DNA from: Actinomycetota bacterium
Lineage (GTDB): Bacteria > Actinomycetota > Actinomycetes > S36-B12 > UBA5976
Assembly: GCA_009923375.1 (NCBI GenBank)
Contig: RFTO01000007.1
Coordinates: forward strand, 1-17,129
Reading direction: 5' to 3'
DNA length: 17,129 nucleotides
Made by a program: the position numbers and the translations under genes
Notes under the pieces: model-generated
The model's input: only the letters and a program-made list of their open reading frames with translations
Told to the model about the DNA's origin: nothing
Database searches by the model: none
Shown here: positions 6,698-13,347 of the stretch, in pieces
Layout: each line of letters opens with the position of its first letter
Position numbering within the stretch: position 1 is the first letter of the stretch

Positions 6698-7876
6698 TCA
6701 CCCCTCGAGTGCTTGGAGTAAATCTGCGATGAGGTCGGCGGCATCTTCGATGCCCACGGAGATCCGCACCAAGTCACCGGGCACCTCCAGGGCGCTGCCT
6801 GCCACCGATGCGTGAGTCATCCGGGCGGGATGCTCAATCAAAGACTCGACACCACCAAGAGACTCCGCGAGAGTAAAAATCTGCGTTGCTCCACACACAC
6901 GGACCGCTGCATCCTCCCCAGCTGTCACTCGGAACGACACCATTCCGCCGAAACCGCTCATCTGCTTGGCTGCGATGTCGTAATTTGGGTGCGTGGGAAG
7001 TCCGGGCCATAACACCTCGGAAACCGCAGGATGGTCCAGTAGCATCTCCACCACAGCAGCGGCATTCGCACAATGGCGATCCATGCGAACCGACAATGTC
7101 TTAATCCCGCGCAGCACCAGCCACGCATCAAAGGGCCCACACACCGCACCCATGGCGTTCTGGTGGTAAGCCAATTGCTCACCAAGTGCGTCATCTGCCA
7201 CCACAAGTGCTCCGCCGACTACGTCGCTGTGCCCGCCGAGATATTTCGTCATCGAGTGCACCACCACATCGGCGCCGAGAGTGAGCGGTTGTTGAAGATA
7301 AGGCGAAGCAAATGTGTTGTCCACCACGAGCAAGGCGCCAGCCTCATGAGCAATCTTGGCCAACTGAGCGATGTCACTGATCCCGAGCAGAGGATTGCTC
7401 GGTGTCTCCACCCACAACAGCTTTGTGCGGCCGGGCTTGATTGCCGCGGCGATGCTGGCGGCATCGGGCATGTGCGCGGTGTCGAAGTCGATCCCCCACG
7501 GGGCAGCGACCTTCGCAAATAATCGGTAAGTGCCACCGTAGGCGTCGTCGGGGAGCACGACATGATCGCCGGGCTTGAGCACAGTTCGGATGAGCGCATC
7601 TTCCGCCGCCAGGCCGGATGCGAAGGCAAACGCACGGGTTCCGCGCTCCAGCGACGCGAGGCACTCCTGCAGGGCATCGCGCGTTGGGTTGCCGCTGCGT
7701 GAGTACTCATAACCACCCCGCAAACCGCCGACTCCATCTTGCTTGAAGGTGGAGGACGGATGGATAGCCGGAACGACCGCACCTGTCTGCGGATCAGGTT
7801 CCTGTCCGGCATGTATAGCCCGGGTGGAGAAGCCGTGCTCGTCGCTGTGGCCGTGGTCGTGGGTGCTGGCGGTCAT
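6698..7876 (-). CDS. metB: Cystathionine gamma-synthase (or gamma-lyase)
   Basis: A 392-residue PLP enzyme of the Cys/Met metabolism family. The PLP lysine is K211 in HSMTKYLGGHSD; YSRSGNPTRDALQ (58-70) binds the phosphate of the partner subunit; VDNTFASPYLQ (185-195) holds the aspartate facing the PLP nitrogen; SLGGVESLIEHPA is the C-terminal signature. As gamma-synthase it joins O-acyl-homoserine and cysteine to cystathionine for methionine; close relatives run as gamma-lyase, and sequence alone does not separate them. The metB name rests on similarity and on adjacency to the greA/mca block, as I recall in M. tuberculosis. The His-rich start (HDHGHSDEH) is a family-typical variable tip. Start ATG 7876 lies 6 bases after a TAGCCT box and has no ribosome binding site, so it is probably leaderless. 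Confidence 0.92.
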   Translation of the reverse strand: MTASTHDHGHSDEHGFSTRAIHAGQEPDPQTGAVVPAIHPSSTFKQDGVGGLRGGYEYSRSGNPTRDALQECLASLERGTRAFAFASGLAAEDALIRTVLKPGDHVVLPDDAYGGTYRLFAKVAAPWGIDFDTAHMPDAASIAAAIKPGRTKLLWVETPSNPLLGISDIAQLAKIAHEAGALLVVDNTFASPYLQQPLTLGADVVVHSMTKYLGGHSDVVGGALVVADDALGEQLAYHQNAMGAVCGPFDAWLVLRGIKTLSVRMDRHCANAAAVVEMLLDHPAVSEVLWPGLPTHPNYDIAAKQMSGFGGMVSFRVTAGEDAAVRVCGATQIFTLAESLGGVESLIEHPARMTHASVAGSALEVPGDLVRISVGIEDAADLIADLLQALEG

Positions 7877-7882
7877 GGCAGC

Positions 7883-7888
7883 AGGCTA
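7883..7888 (-). promoter_or_regulatory. metB: -10 box TAGCCT for leaderless metB
   Basis: On the minus strand TAGCCT (7888-7883) is followed by six bases (GCTGCC) and then the metB ATG. This is the spacing of a leaderless transcript. It lies only 12 bases from the opposing -10 box of the ABC operon. Confidence 0.55.
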
Positions 7889-7900
7889 ACCAACGAGGGC

Positions 7901-7906
7901 TAGGGT
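7901..7906 (+). promoter_or_regulatory. -10 box TAGGGT for the leaderless ABC operon
   Basis: TAGGGT is followed by seven bases and then ATG 7914, with no ribosome binding site in between. The whole metB-ABC intergenic region is 37 bases, so the two divergent promoters overlap. Confidence 0.55.
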
Positions 7907-7913
7907 TGACATC

Positions 7914-8906
7914 ATGACTTTGGCCATTGAAGCCCGAGGAATCGATAAGACCTTCGATGGCGTTCGCGCTCTTGTCGGAATCGATCTCGATGTTGAGCAA
8001 GGCACTGTTGTCGGATTGCTCGGACCCAACGGCGCCGGCAAGACCACGATGGTCCGCATCCTGTCGACCCTGATACTTCCCACTGCTGGATACGCGAAGG
8101 TGGCCGGCTTCGATGTCGTGACGCAAAGCGATGAGGTGCGAAAGTCCATTGGCCTCACTGGGCAGTACGCGGCAGTGGACGAATTCCTCACCGGCCGCGA
8201 GAACCTGCGGATGTTCGGATCGCTCTACCACCTGCCGGGCAAGCTGGCGAAGGCGAGAGCGGATGAATTACTTGAGCAGTTCTCGCTCACCGATGCCGCT
8301 GACCGCACGCTGAAGACTTACTCCGGTGGTATGCGCCGCCGCTTGGATCTCGCGGCAAGCTTGATCGCAACGCCGAGCATCTTGTTCCTCGATGAGCCCA
8401 CCACCGGACTTGATCCCCGCAGCCGCCTGGGCATGTGGGAAGTCATCAACTCGCTGGTTGCCACTGGCACCACAGTGCTTCTCACCACTCAATATCTCGA
8501 GGAAGCCGACCAATTGGCCTCCCGCATCGTTGTTATCGATCGCGGCGCCGTGATTGCGAACGGCACAAGCGATGAGCTGAAAACACAGGTTGGCGGCGAT
8601 CGCTTGGAAGTTGTCATGAAGGACGCACAGTCGCTTGCAGCATGTGCTGACGCGCTGCGGCCGTTGGCTTCATCCGAGATCGTCACCACGGCTGTGACTC
8701 GTACGGTCGTTGCGCCCGTTGCCGGTGGTTCGGCAGTGCTGCCTGATGCAATTCGCGCCCTCGATGCCGCGGGGATTCAGTTCGCCGACATCGCTTTGCG
8801 CAGACCGACACTTGATGATGTGTTCTTATCACTCACCGGCCATGTGGCCGAGGAGGAAGAAGCCGCCAGCGGCAAGAAACGCCGCCGCAAGGGAGCCGGT
8901 GCATGA
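7914..8906 (+). CDS. DrrA-like ABC transporter ATP-binding protein
   Basis: A 330-residue nucleotide-binding subunit of an ABC-2 exporter of the daunorubicin-resistance (DrrA) family. Walker A GPNGAGKTT at 37-45, Q-loop Q84 in LTGQYAAVDE, signature YSGGM at 136-140, Walker B ILFLDEP at 156-162, D-loop GLDPRSR. The switch position reads TTQYLEEADQLA with Q193 in place of histidine, as I recall for DrrA proteins. The C-terminal regulatory region ends in LDDVFLSLTGH (300-310), the DrrA-type tail motif, then an acidic stretch and a very basic end (KKRRRKGAGA). The permease start overlaps the stop (ATGA). Drug or lipid export is likely; the substrate is unknown. It lies between metB and greA, where I do not recall an ABC pair in M. 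tuberculosis. Confidence 0.93.
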   Translation: MTLAIEARGIDKTFDGVRALVGIDLDVEQGTVVGLLGPNGAGKTTMVRILSTLILPTAGYAKVAGFDVVTQSDEVRKSIGLTGQYAAVDEFLTGRENLRMFGSLYHLPGKLAKARADELLEQFSLTDAADRTLKTYSGGMRRRLDLAASLIATPSILFLDEPTTGLDPRSRLGMWEVINSLVATGTTVLLTTQYLEEADQLASRIVVIDRGAVIANGTSDELKTQVGGDRLEVVMKDAQSLAACADALRPLASSEIVTTAVTRTVVAPVAGGSAVLPDAIRALDAAGIQFADIALRRPTLDDVFLSLTGHVAEEEEAASGKKRRRKGAGA

Positions 8907-9739
8907 TGACCACCACCACACCAACATCCGTCGACTCCCACCGCCCTCCACTGGGCTGGTTCGTCAGCGATTGTGTCGCTATCGGCAAGCGACAAATCAA
9001 GACTTTCCTGCGGTCGCCTTCAACCTTCTTCTTCGCGCTGTTTCAGCCGGTGTTGTTCGTGTTGCTGTTCTCCTTCGTCTTCGGCGGCGCGATCCCGATC
9101 GGCAATGGGCTGAATTACCGAGAATTCCTGTTACCTGGCATCTTCGCGCAAACCGTGACCTTCGCGGTTGCTGCGGCAACTGTCGGCATCGCTGAGGATG
9201 CGCAGAAGGGAATCATGGATCGCTTCCGGACCCTGCCAGTGAATCAAGCATCGGTCATGGTCGGACGATCGTTTTCGGAGATGGTTGAGCGGATCATGGT
9301 CATCAGCATCATGTCGTTGACCGGCCTAGTGGTCGGCTGGCGCACTCACACTCCGTGGACTCAGGTGCTTGGGGGCTACGGCATCTACTTGCTCTTTGCT
9401 TACGCACTGACTTGGACGGGTTTGTTCGTCGGCCTTACCGTGCCCAATGTGCAGGTTGCTCAAACTGCCGGAGTGGCGTGGGTCTTCCCGCTGACTTTCT
9501 TATCCAATGTGTTCGTGCCGACCAAGGGAATGCCGCATTTTCTGCAGGTGTTCGCCGAGTGGAATCCCATCTCCAGCGTCGCCTTGGCGGGGCGCCAACA
9601 GTTCGGAAACCCGGTGGTCGGTGTTGGGACGTCATGGCCGACGCAGCATGCGGCGCTGTTAGCAGTTGGCTGGTCGCTGACGTTGATCGCGGTGTTCTCA
9701 ACCCTCGCAGTTCGGCGTTTCAAAGCCAAGCGGGACTAA
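8903..9739 (+). CDS. DrrB-like ABC-2 type permease
   Basis: A 278-residue membrane subunit partnering the preceding ATPase. After a polar N-terminus of about 30 residues comes the amphipathic coupling segment RQIKTFLRSPSTFFF, then about six transmembrane segments (FALFQPVLFVLLFSFVFGG; GIFAQTVTFAVAAATVGIA; IMVISIMSLTGLVVGW; YGIYLLFAYALTWTGLFVGL; VAWVFPLTFLSNVF; HAALLAVGWSLTLIAVFSTL). DAQKGIMDRFRTLPV after TM2 and FVPTKGMP before the last segment are hallmarks of the ABC-2 DrrB/NodJ group. ATG 8903 overlaps the ATPase stop; ATG 8906 is possible. The stop is 10 bases from the convergent greA stop. Confidence 0.92.
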   Translation: MMTTTTPTSVDSHRPPLGWFVSDCVAIGKRQIKTFLRSPSTFFFALFQPVLFVLLFSFVFGGAIPIGNGLNYREFLLPGIFAQTVTFAVAAATVGIAEDAQKGIMDRFRTLPVNQASVMVGRSFSEMVERIMVISIMSLTGLVVGWRTHTPWTQVLGGYGIYLLFAYALTWTGLFVGLTVPNVQVAQTAGVAWVFPLTFLSNVFVPTKGMPHFLQVFAEWNPISSVALAGRQQFGNPVVGVGTSWPTQHAALLAVGWSLTLIAVFSTLAVRRFKAKRD

Positions 9740-9749
9740 CGCCTGCAGA

Positions 9750-10232
9750 TCAGTTGTGAGGGGTGACATCCATGATCGTCACTCGCAGCACCTTGCCATT
9801 CGGTGCGGTGTATTCCACCGTCTCGCCGACGCGCGTGCCCATGATTGCCTGACCCATCGGCGAGCCGGGGGAGTAAACCGTGTGCGAGGTGGTCGCTGCT
9901 TCCTCACGGATCCCCAGCAAGAACGCATCGGGCTTCTCGTCTCCGTAATGAACCGTGATGATCATGCCGTGGGAGACGACGCCTTCTTCAACCTCCGGCC
10001 GGCCAATCTTTGCGTGCTCGAGCAGGTGTGACAGTTCATTGATTCTTGCCTCGTTCTTTCCTTGCTCCTCGCGGGCGGCGTGATAGCCGCCGTTCTCCTT
10101 AAGGTCACCTTCCTCCCGCGCTTGCGCGATGCGGTTCTTGATCTCGTCGCGAATGGCACCTGCGCGCTCGCTCAGTTCCGCGGACAGGCGGTCGTATGCC
10201 TCTTGGGTGAGCCAGGTCTCTTGCGTGGTCAT
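9750..10232 (-). CDS. greA: Transcription elongation factor GreA
   Basis: A 160-residue factor that enters the RNA polymerase secondary channel and stimulates cleavage of backtracked RNA. The N-terminal coiled coil (about 8-75) carries the acidic tip EGDLKENGGY with D43 and E46, equivalent to the E. coli GreA residues that hold the catalytic Mg. The C-terminal globular domain has GxxV and SPGSPMGQAIMGTRVGETVEY, the FKBP-like region that contacts polymerase. Full length for actinobacterial GreA. ATG 10232 follows a TAGCGT box by 8 bases and has no ribosome binding site, so it is likely leaderless. The greA-DUF4307-mca neighbourhood is, from memory, conserved in mycobacteria. Confidence 0.95.
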   Translation of the reverse strand: MTTQETWLTQEAYDRLSAELSERAGAIRDEIKNRIAQAREEGDLKENGGYHAAREEQGKNEARINELSHLLEHAKIGRPEVEEGVVSHGMIITVHYGDEKPDAFLLGIREEAATTSHTVYSPGSPMGQAIMGTRVGETVEYTAPNGKVLRVTIMDVTPHN

Positions 10233-10240
10233 AAGGGCGA

Positions 10241-10246
10241 ACGCTA
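10241..10246 (-). promoter_or_regulatory. greA: -10 box TAGCGT for leaderless greA
   Basis: On the minus strand TAGCGT (10246-10241) ends 8 bases before the greA ATG. It overlaps the 8-bp palindrome CGCTAGCG (10242-10249), which also occurs upstream of ilvA and the MFS gene at 5329-5336. Confidence 0.5.
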
Positions 10247-10274
10247 GCGAAGCCGCCTTCGGATAAGCGAATAT

Positions 10275-10835
10275 CTACCCAGCAGCTGGTGCATAGCCAG
10301 GCGGCGCTTGCGCAGGGGGCTTCACCCCAGGCGGGAATTGCGCTGCAGGTAGGCGATTGACATCGGTCCCGGTTTGGCAGCCCAGGACCTCAACTGCGAC
10401 CGCGGGTTTGCGTGTGCGCAGCGTGTACACCAGCACTTTCTCGGCCCCACGCGTTGCGGGTAGGCGCAAGTAAGCAAAGCCGACATCGATGCGCCGTTCA
10501 TCCTGCGCCCGCACGGCGCAGGTGACCTTGCCAGTGACATTAGTTTCGGATTGATAACTCACCTGCAGCGTGATTCGATCGGCGCTGATTGAGTAAGTCC
10601 CCAAAGTGGCAGCCACGGGTTTCGTGCTGACATGCCACAACGACCACACCGCAACAGGCATCACCAACAACACCAAGGCACCGCCAGAGGTCAACCGCTG
10701 CCGCCAAGGCTGCTGCTGGACCCCGTATCGCTGGCGGATGTGTGGCGGCCACGTGGCCGGTGCGCCACTTCGGGCATGATTGACCTCGGCGCTCTCATCC
10801 AAGTCGTCGGCCACAAGGGCAATTGTGGCGCGCAT
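10275..10835 (-). CDS. DUF4307 membrane-anchored protein
   Basis: A 186-residue protein of the actinobacterial DUF4307 family (the Rv1081c position beside greA). The N-terminal cytoplasmic part holds PPHIRQRYGV (31-40), the family's RYG entry. One transmembrane helix follows at about 51-69 (GGALVLLVMPVAVWSLWHV), then an extracellular domain with VTCAVRAQDERRIDVGFAYLRLP and VLGCQTG (two cysteines that could pair), and a Pro-rich tail. Function unknown. The frame is open to 10955, but the extra 40 residues are low-complexity (Gln, Ala, Arg), run through the 9-bp tandem repeat and lack homology, so I chose ATG 10835; no good ribosome binding site supports any start. It is divergent from mca and 42 bases upstream of greA. 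Confidence 0.8.
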   Translation of the reverse strand: MRATIALVADDLDESAEVNHARSGAPATWPPHIRQRYGVQQQPWRQRLTSGGALVLLVMPVAVWSLWHVSTKPVAATLGTYSISADRITLQVSYQSETNVTGKVTCAVRAQDERRIDVGFAYLRLPATRGAEKVLVYTLRTRKPAVAVEVLGCQTGTDVNRLPAAQFPPGVKPPAQAPPGYAPAAG

Positions 10836-10881
10836 GGACGCGGGCGCACATCCACCCACCTGCTTGGTGGGCTTGTTTGGC

Positions 10882-10908
10882 TGGCGTGCTTGGCGTGCTT
10901 GGCGTGCG
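10882..10908 (+). repeat. 9-bp tandem repeat TGGCGTGCT, three copies
   Basis: TGGCGTGCT at 10882-10890 and 10891-10899, then TGGCGTGCG at 10900-10908. It lies in the 144-base divergent region between the DUF4307 gene and mca, followed by related CTGC/CGCC-rich sequence. It could be a slippage-prone tract or a cluster of binding sites; it also explains the spurious low-complexity N-termini of the open frames crossing it. Confidence 0.6.
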
Positions 10909-10979
10909 TGAGACTGCCTGCTCGCCTCGCCTGCTTGCCCTACTCGCCGCCTCAATCGAAAGTTAAGGGGTCAACCGCT

Positions 10980-11969
10980 GTGCATGAGTTTGCTGCACCA
11001 CAGTCACCGATAGATGTTCAATCGCCTGTGGGCGCCACCTTGGTGATGCCGACTGCTGGGGAGCAGTTGCGGCTCATGCATGTGCATGCGCATCCTGATG
11101 ACGAATCAAGTAAAGGCGCGGCATCAACAGCGCGCTATGTCGCTGAAGGTGTTCACGTCTGCGTCGTGTCGTGCACGGGCGGGGAGCGTGGAGACATCCT
11201 GAACCCGGCTGTCGACACACCAGAGGTACTCGCCAACTTGCCGCAGGTTCGCCGCGATGAAATGGCGCGAGCCGCCGAGGTCTTGGGAGTTGAGCATCAC
11301 TGGCTGGGTTTTATTGACTCCGGTTATCCGCAGCCAAATGATGAAGGCGCCACGCCACCGCTGCCAGACGACTGCTTCGCACTTGTTCCCCTTGAGGTCT
11401 CCGCGCCGCCGCTGGTGAAGCTGATCCGCCAGCAACGTCCCCATGTACTCACCACTTACGACGAGAACGGTGGTTATCCGCACCCTGACCACATCCGCTG
11501 CCACGACGTCGCCATGGCGGCCGCTGCGGCTGCTGCAGATCCGGCTTATGCACCCGAGCTCGGCGCGGCGTGGCAGGTGCTAAAAATTTATTACCACGCT
11601 GGATTCCACTACACCCGAGTGAAAGCAATTCACGATGCTGCTGTGGCTGCCGGCGCCGAAAGCCCTTACGCCGAGTGGCTCGAAGGCTGGGATCACAGCG
11701 GCGACCGGGAAGTCACCACAAGCGTGCCGTGCGACTTGGAGCACTTCCATGTTCGTGATGAAGCACTGAAAGCGCATGCCACTCAGATTGATCCCCAGAG
11801 GTGGTTCGTCGTGCCGACGCATGTTCAGCACCAGGTGTGGTCGACGGAGGAATACGAACTTGCGCGAACGTGGGTGCCTGCAACCTTGCCTGAGACCGAC
11901 CTATTCGCCGGGTTACGCCACACTGGCACTGATAGCAATGATGTCGAGACTGCGGAGGTTGTGCGTTGA
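10980..11969 (+). CDS. mca: Mycothiol S-conjugate amidase
   Basis: A zinc amidase that cuts mycothiol S-conjugates so the mercapturic acid can be exported while the GlcN-inositol part is recycled. The LmbE/PIG-L motif AHPDDESSKGA has zinc ligands H38 and D41; YPHPDHIRCH supplies the third ligand H171, with H168 as likely catalytic residue. DESSKG and the long C-terminus ending ETDLFAGLR are Mca features; the paralogue MshB has a different residue set after DDE. I chose GTG 10980 because AAGGGG (10965-10970) lies 9 bases before it; this gives 329 residues and about 28 extra N-terminal residues over the M. tuberculosis protein. ATG 11046 and 11076 are alternatives. The next gene starts at its stop (TGATG), so at least these two form one operon. 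Confidence 0.95.
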   Translation: MHEFAAPQSPIDVQSPVGATLVMPTAGEQLRLMHVHAHPDDESSKGAASTARYVAEGVHVCVVSCTGGERGDILNPAVDTPEVLANLPQVRRDEMARAAEVLGVEHHWLGFIDSGYPQPNDEGATPPLPDDCFALVPLEVSAPPLVKLIRQQRPHVLTTYDENGGYPHPDHIRCHDVAMAAAAAAADPAYAPELGAAWQVLKIYYHAGFHYTRVKAIHDAAVAAGAESPYAEWLEGWDHSGDREVTTSVPCDLEHFHVRDEALKAHATQIDPQRWFVVPTHVQHQVWSTEEYELARTWVPATLPETDLFAGLRHTGTDSNDVETAEVVR

Positions 11970-12250
11970 TGGGTTTCTTGTTCGCATATGTCAACAACAT
12001 GGCCGCCACTGTGCTGATGTCAGTGGCGCAAACGGACGCCCCGTCCCCGCAACCAAACATCAACAACGACACGGTTCAGGCTGGGCCGACGCCACTGCTG
12101 ATGATCGGCGGACTCTTGATCGTGGTGGTGTTGCTTGCTTTGAGTATGCGGCGCCACCTGCGTCGGGTGCCCAAGGATCTCGACGTCGTCACGCGTTCTG
12201 GCGGTAAGACCAGAGACGACATCGCTGATGCACCTGCTGCTGCCGAGTAA
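11969..12250 (+). CDS. Small single-span membrane protein downstream of mca
   Basis: A 93-residue protein whose ATG overlaps the mca stop by one base, with GGAGG at 11954-11958 ten bases upstream. A weakly hydrophobic, signal-like start (MGFLFAYVNNMAATVLMSVAQ) precedes a Pro/Asn/Gln linker, one clear transmembrane helix (LLMIGGLLIVVVLLALSM, about 43-60), and the basic juxtamembrane motif RRHLRRVPKDLD. Length, topology and position match the short hypothetical protein next to mca in mycobacteria (Rv1083, from memory). Function unknown; an accessory role in mycothiol conjugate handling at the membrane would be a guess from context only. Confidence 0.8.
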   Translation: MGFLFAYVNNMAATVLMSVAQTDAPSPQPNINNDTVQAGPTPLLMIGGLLIVVVLLALSMRRHLRRVPKDLDVVTRSGGKTRDDIADAPAAAE

Positions 12251-12272
12251 TTGAGCGGCACCTTCATTTGCC

Positions 12273-12980
12273 ATGCGCCGAATCCTGCTGACGTACATCG
12301 CCCCCAGCATCGCGATGATGCTGGCAGTTGTTACGTGCGTGCTTCTCGCGCAGTGGCAGTGGCACATCGGATTTCGTAACCAAACGCAGGTGCTCGCCAG
12401 TGCGTCCACCGAGATACAAACGTTCGCGGATGTAAGCACCGCTGAGCAGTGGCTGCCGAGAACGTCAATTGGCGCTCGGACTCGAGTGCGCGGACACCTG
12501 CTCAACGCGCGCACCTTCAGAACCGCTGCCCGCCCCAGCGCGGGCGCGATGTTGCCCTGGGTGGTCACACCACTGCGCCTTGCTGATGGGTCGGTGGTCA
12601 CTGTTGTGCGTGGTGCCGGCGGTCCTGCCGTATCACCCGGCGAGGTAACAATCACTGGCCGGATGCAGCCAAGTGAAGATTCGCCCGCCGTTGGTGTGTG
12701 GCAGCCGGCAGCTCCCGAGCTCAGCACCTCGCGACTGGTGAACCGGTGGACAAGCGATGTGATCCGCGACGGCTACCTTGTTGACGAAAGTTCCTCAACC
12801 CTCATTCGTGGGGTCACGGCGACTCCGAGATTCACTGCGGCGCCGTCGGGGCATATCAACTGGCGCAATATCGCCTACGCGTGCCAGTGGTTGCTCTTCG
12901 CCCTCTTCGCGCTATTCGTGTGGTGGCGGCAGGTCGCTCCTGCGCCCGAGGGTAATAATTACCCTCATGGGAATACTTGA
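12273..12980 (+). CDS. SURF1 family cytochrome oxidase biogenesis protein
   Basis: A 235-residue membrane protein with the SURF1 plan: one transmembrane helix near each end and a large extracytoplasmic domain between. TM1 is residues 8-27 and ends in LAQWQWHIGFRNQ, the SURF1 LGxWQ signature. VRGHL and TVVRGAGG (usually VNRGW) mark the middle domain; the C-terminal GHINWRNIAYACQWLLFALFA is the family's HxxYAxQW helix. SURF1 helps insert heme a into aa3-type cytochrome c oxidase. ATG 12273 is 22 bases after the preceding stop, without a strong ribosome binding site. The last 14 bases overlap the DUF3817 gene and its palindrome. No oxidase genes are in the window. Confidence 0.87.
   Translation: MRRILLTYIAPSIAMMLAVVTCVLLAQWQWHIGFRNQTQVLASASTEIQTFADVSTAEQWLPRTSIGARTRVRGHLLNARTFRTAARPSAGAMLPWVVTPLRLADGSVVTVVRGAGGPAVSPGEVTITGRMQPSEDSPAVGVWQPAAPELSTSRLVNRWTSDVIRDGYLVDESSSTLIRGVTATPRFTAAPSGHINWRNIAYACQWLLFALFALFVWWRQVAPAPEGNNYPHGNT
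12948..12966. promoter_or_regulatory. Perfect 8-bp inverted repeat abutting the DUF3817 start codon
   Basis: GAGGGTAA (12948-12955) and TTACCCTC (12959-12966) are perfect reverse complements around TAA, ending at the base before ATG 12967. The element lies inside SURF1 coding sequence. GAGGG in the left arm is the only ribosome-binding-like sequence for DUF3817 and would be paired in an RNA hairpin. AATAAT (12954-12959) matches TATAAT at five of six positions, 7 bases before the ATG, so it could also be a leaderless promoter with an operator on top. Confidence 0.5.
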
Positions 12981-13302
12981 GGCAGCCGGACGACAAGACA
13001 AGTTCGCATTTGCTCAATACCGCGCGGTTGCCTGGGCCACCGGTGTCGTGCTGGCGTCGATGACGGTCTATCTGATTGCGGTGTACGTATTCGGGGTTGA
13101 AGCGTCCCCCACCTACAAGTTCGGTTGGCAACTGCACGGCATGCTCTACGTGATTTACCTGGCCTTTGTCGCTCGCATCGCCATCCGCGAGCGTTGGGCG
13201 ATGCCGCAGACGGTGTTAGTTGCTCTCTCCGGCACAGTGCCCGCGTGGGGGATCATGATGGAGCGCAAGCTCACCGCAGCCCGACAAGCCTCTGCAAAGT
13301 AA
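12967..13302 (+). CDS. DUF3817 integral membrane protein
   Basis: A 111-residue protein of the DUF3817 family with three hydrophobic segments: VAWATGVVLASMTVYLIAVY, LHGMLYVIYLAFVARIA and TVLVALSGTVPAWGIMMERK. The conserved LHG at the start of TM2 and the PxxxxMMERKL end (usually PFGTFxxER) are family hallmarks. Function unknown. The ATG overlaps the last 14 bases of SURF1 in another frame. Longer frames reaching back to 12778 would run through SURF1 sequence and lack homology, so ATG 12967 is preferred. Start regulation may involve the palindrome that abuts it. It may be cotranscribed with SURF1; a role in respiratory membrane function is inference from position. Confidence 0.83.
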   Translation: MGILEAAGRQDKFAFAQYRAVAWATGVVLASMTVYLIAVYVFGVEASPTYKFGWQLHGMLYVIYLAFVARIAIRERWAMPQTVLVALSGTVPAWGIMMERKLTAARQASAK

Positions 13303-13306
13303 CGTC

Positions 13307-13347
13307 GGCTCTCCCAGCCTGCTGGTCGCAAAAGTGTTGCGAGAGCC
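13307..13347. terminator. Nested inverted repeats between convergent genes
   Basis: GGCTCTC (13307-13313) pairs with GAGAGCC (13341-13347), and inside it TCGCAA (13326-13331) pairs with TTGCGA (13337-13342) around AAGTG. The two pairings compete over two bases. The element fills the 45-base gap between convergent DUF3817 and thioesterase genes, the place for a shared terminator. No T-tract is present. Confidence 0.35.

Noticed and set aside
7073..7812. Open frames on both strands within metB
   Set aside because: Shadows of metB, which has all family motifs in one uninterrupted frame.
10836..10955. N-terminal extension of the DUF4307 frame
   Set aside because: Low-complexity Gln/Ala/Arg residues made by the tandem repeat, with no ribosome binding site at 10955.
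10632..10979. Long N-terminal extension of the mca frame
   Set aside because: It is antisense to the DUF4307 coding region and runs through the 9-bp tandem repeat; a ribosome binding site supports GTG 10980 instead.
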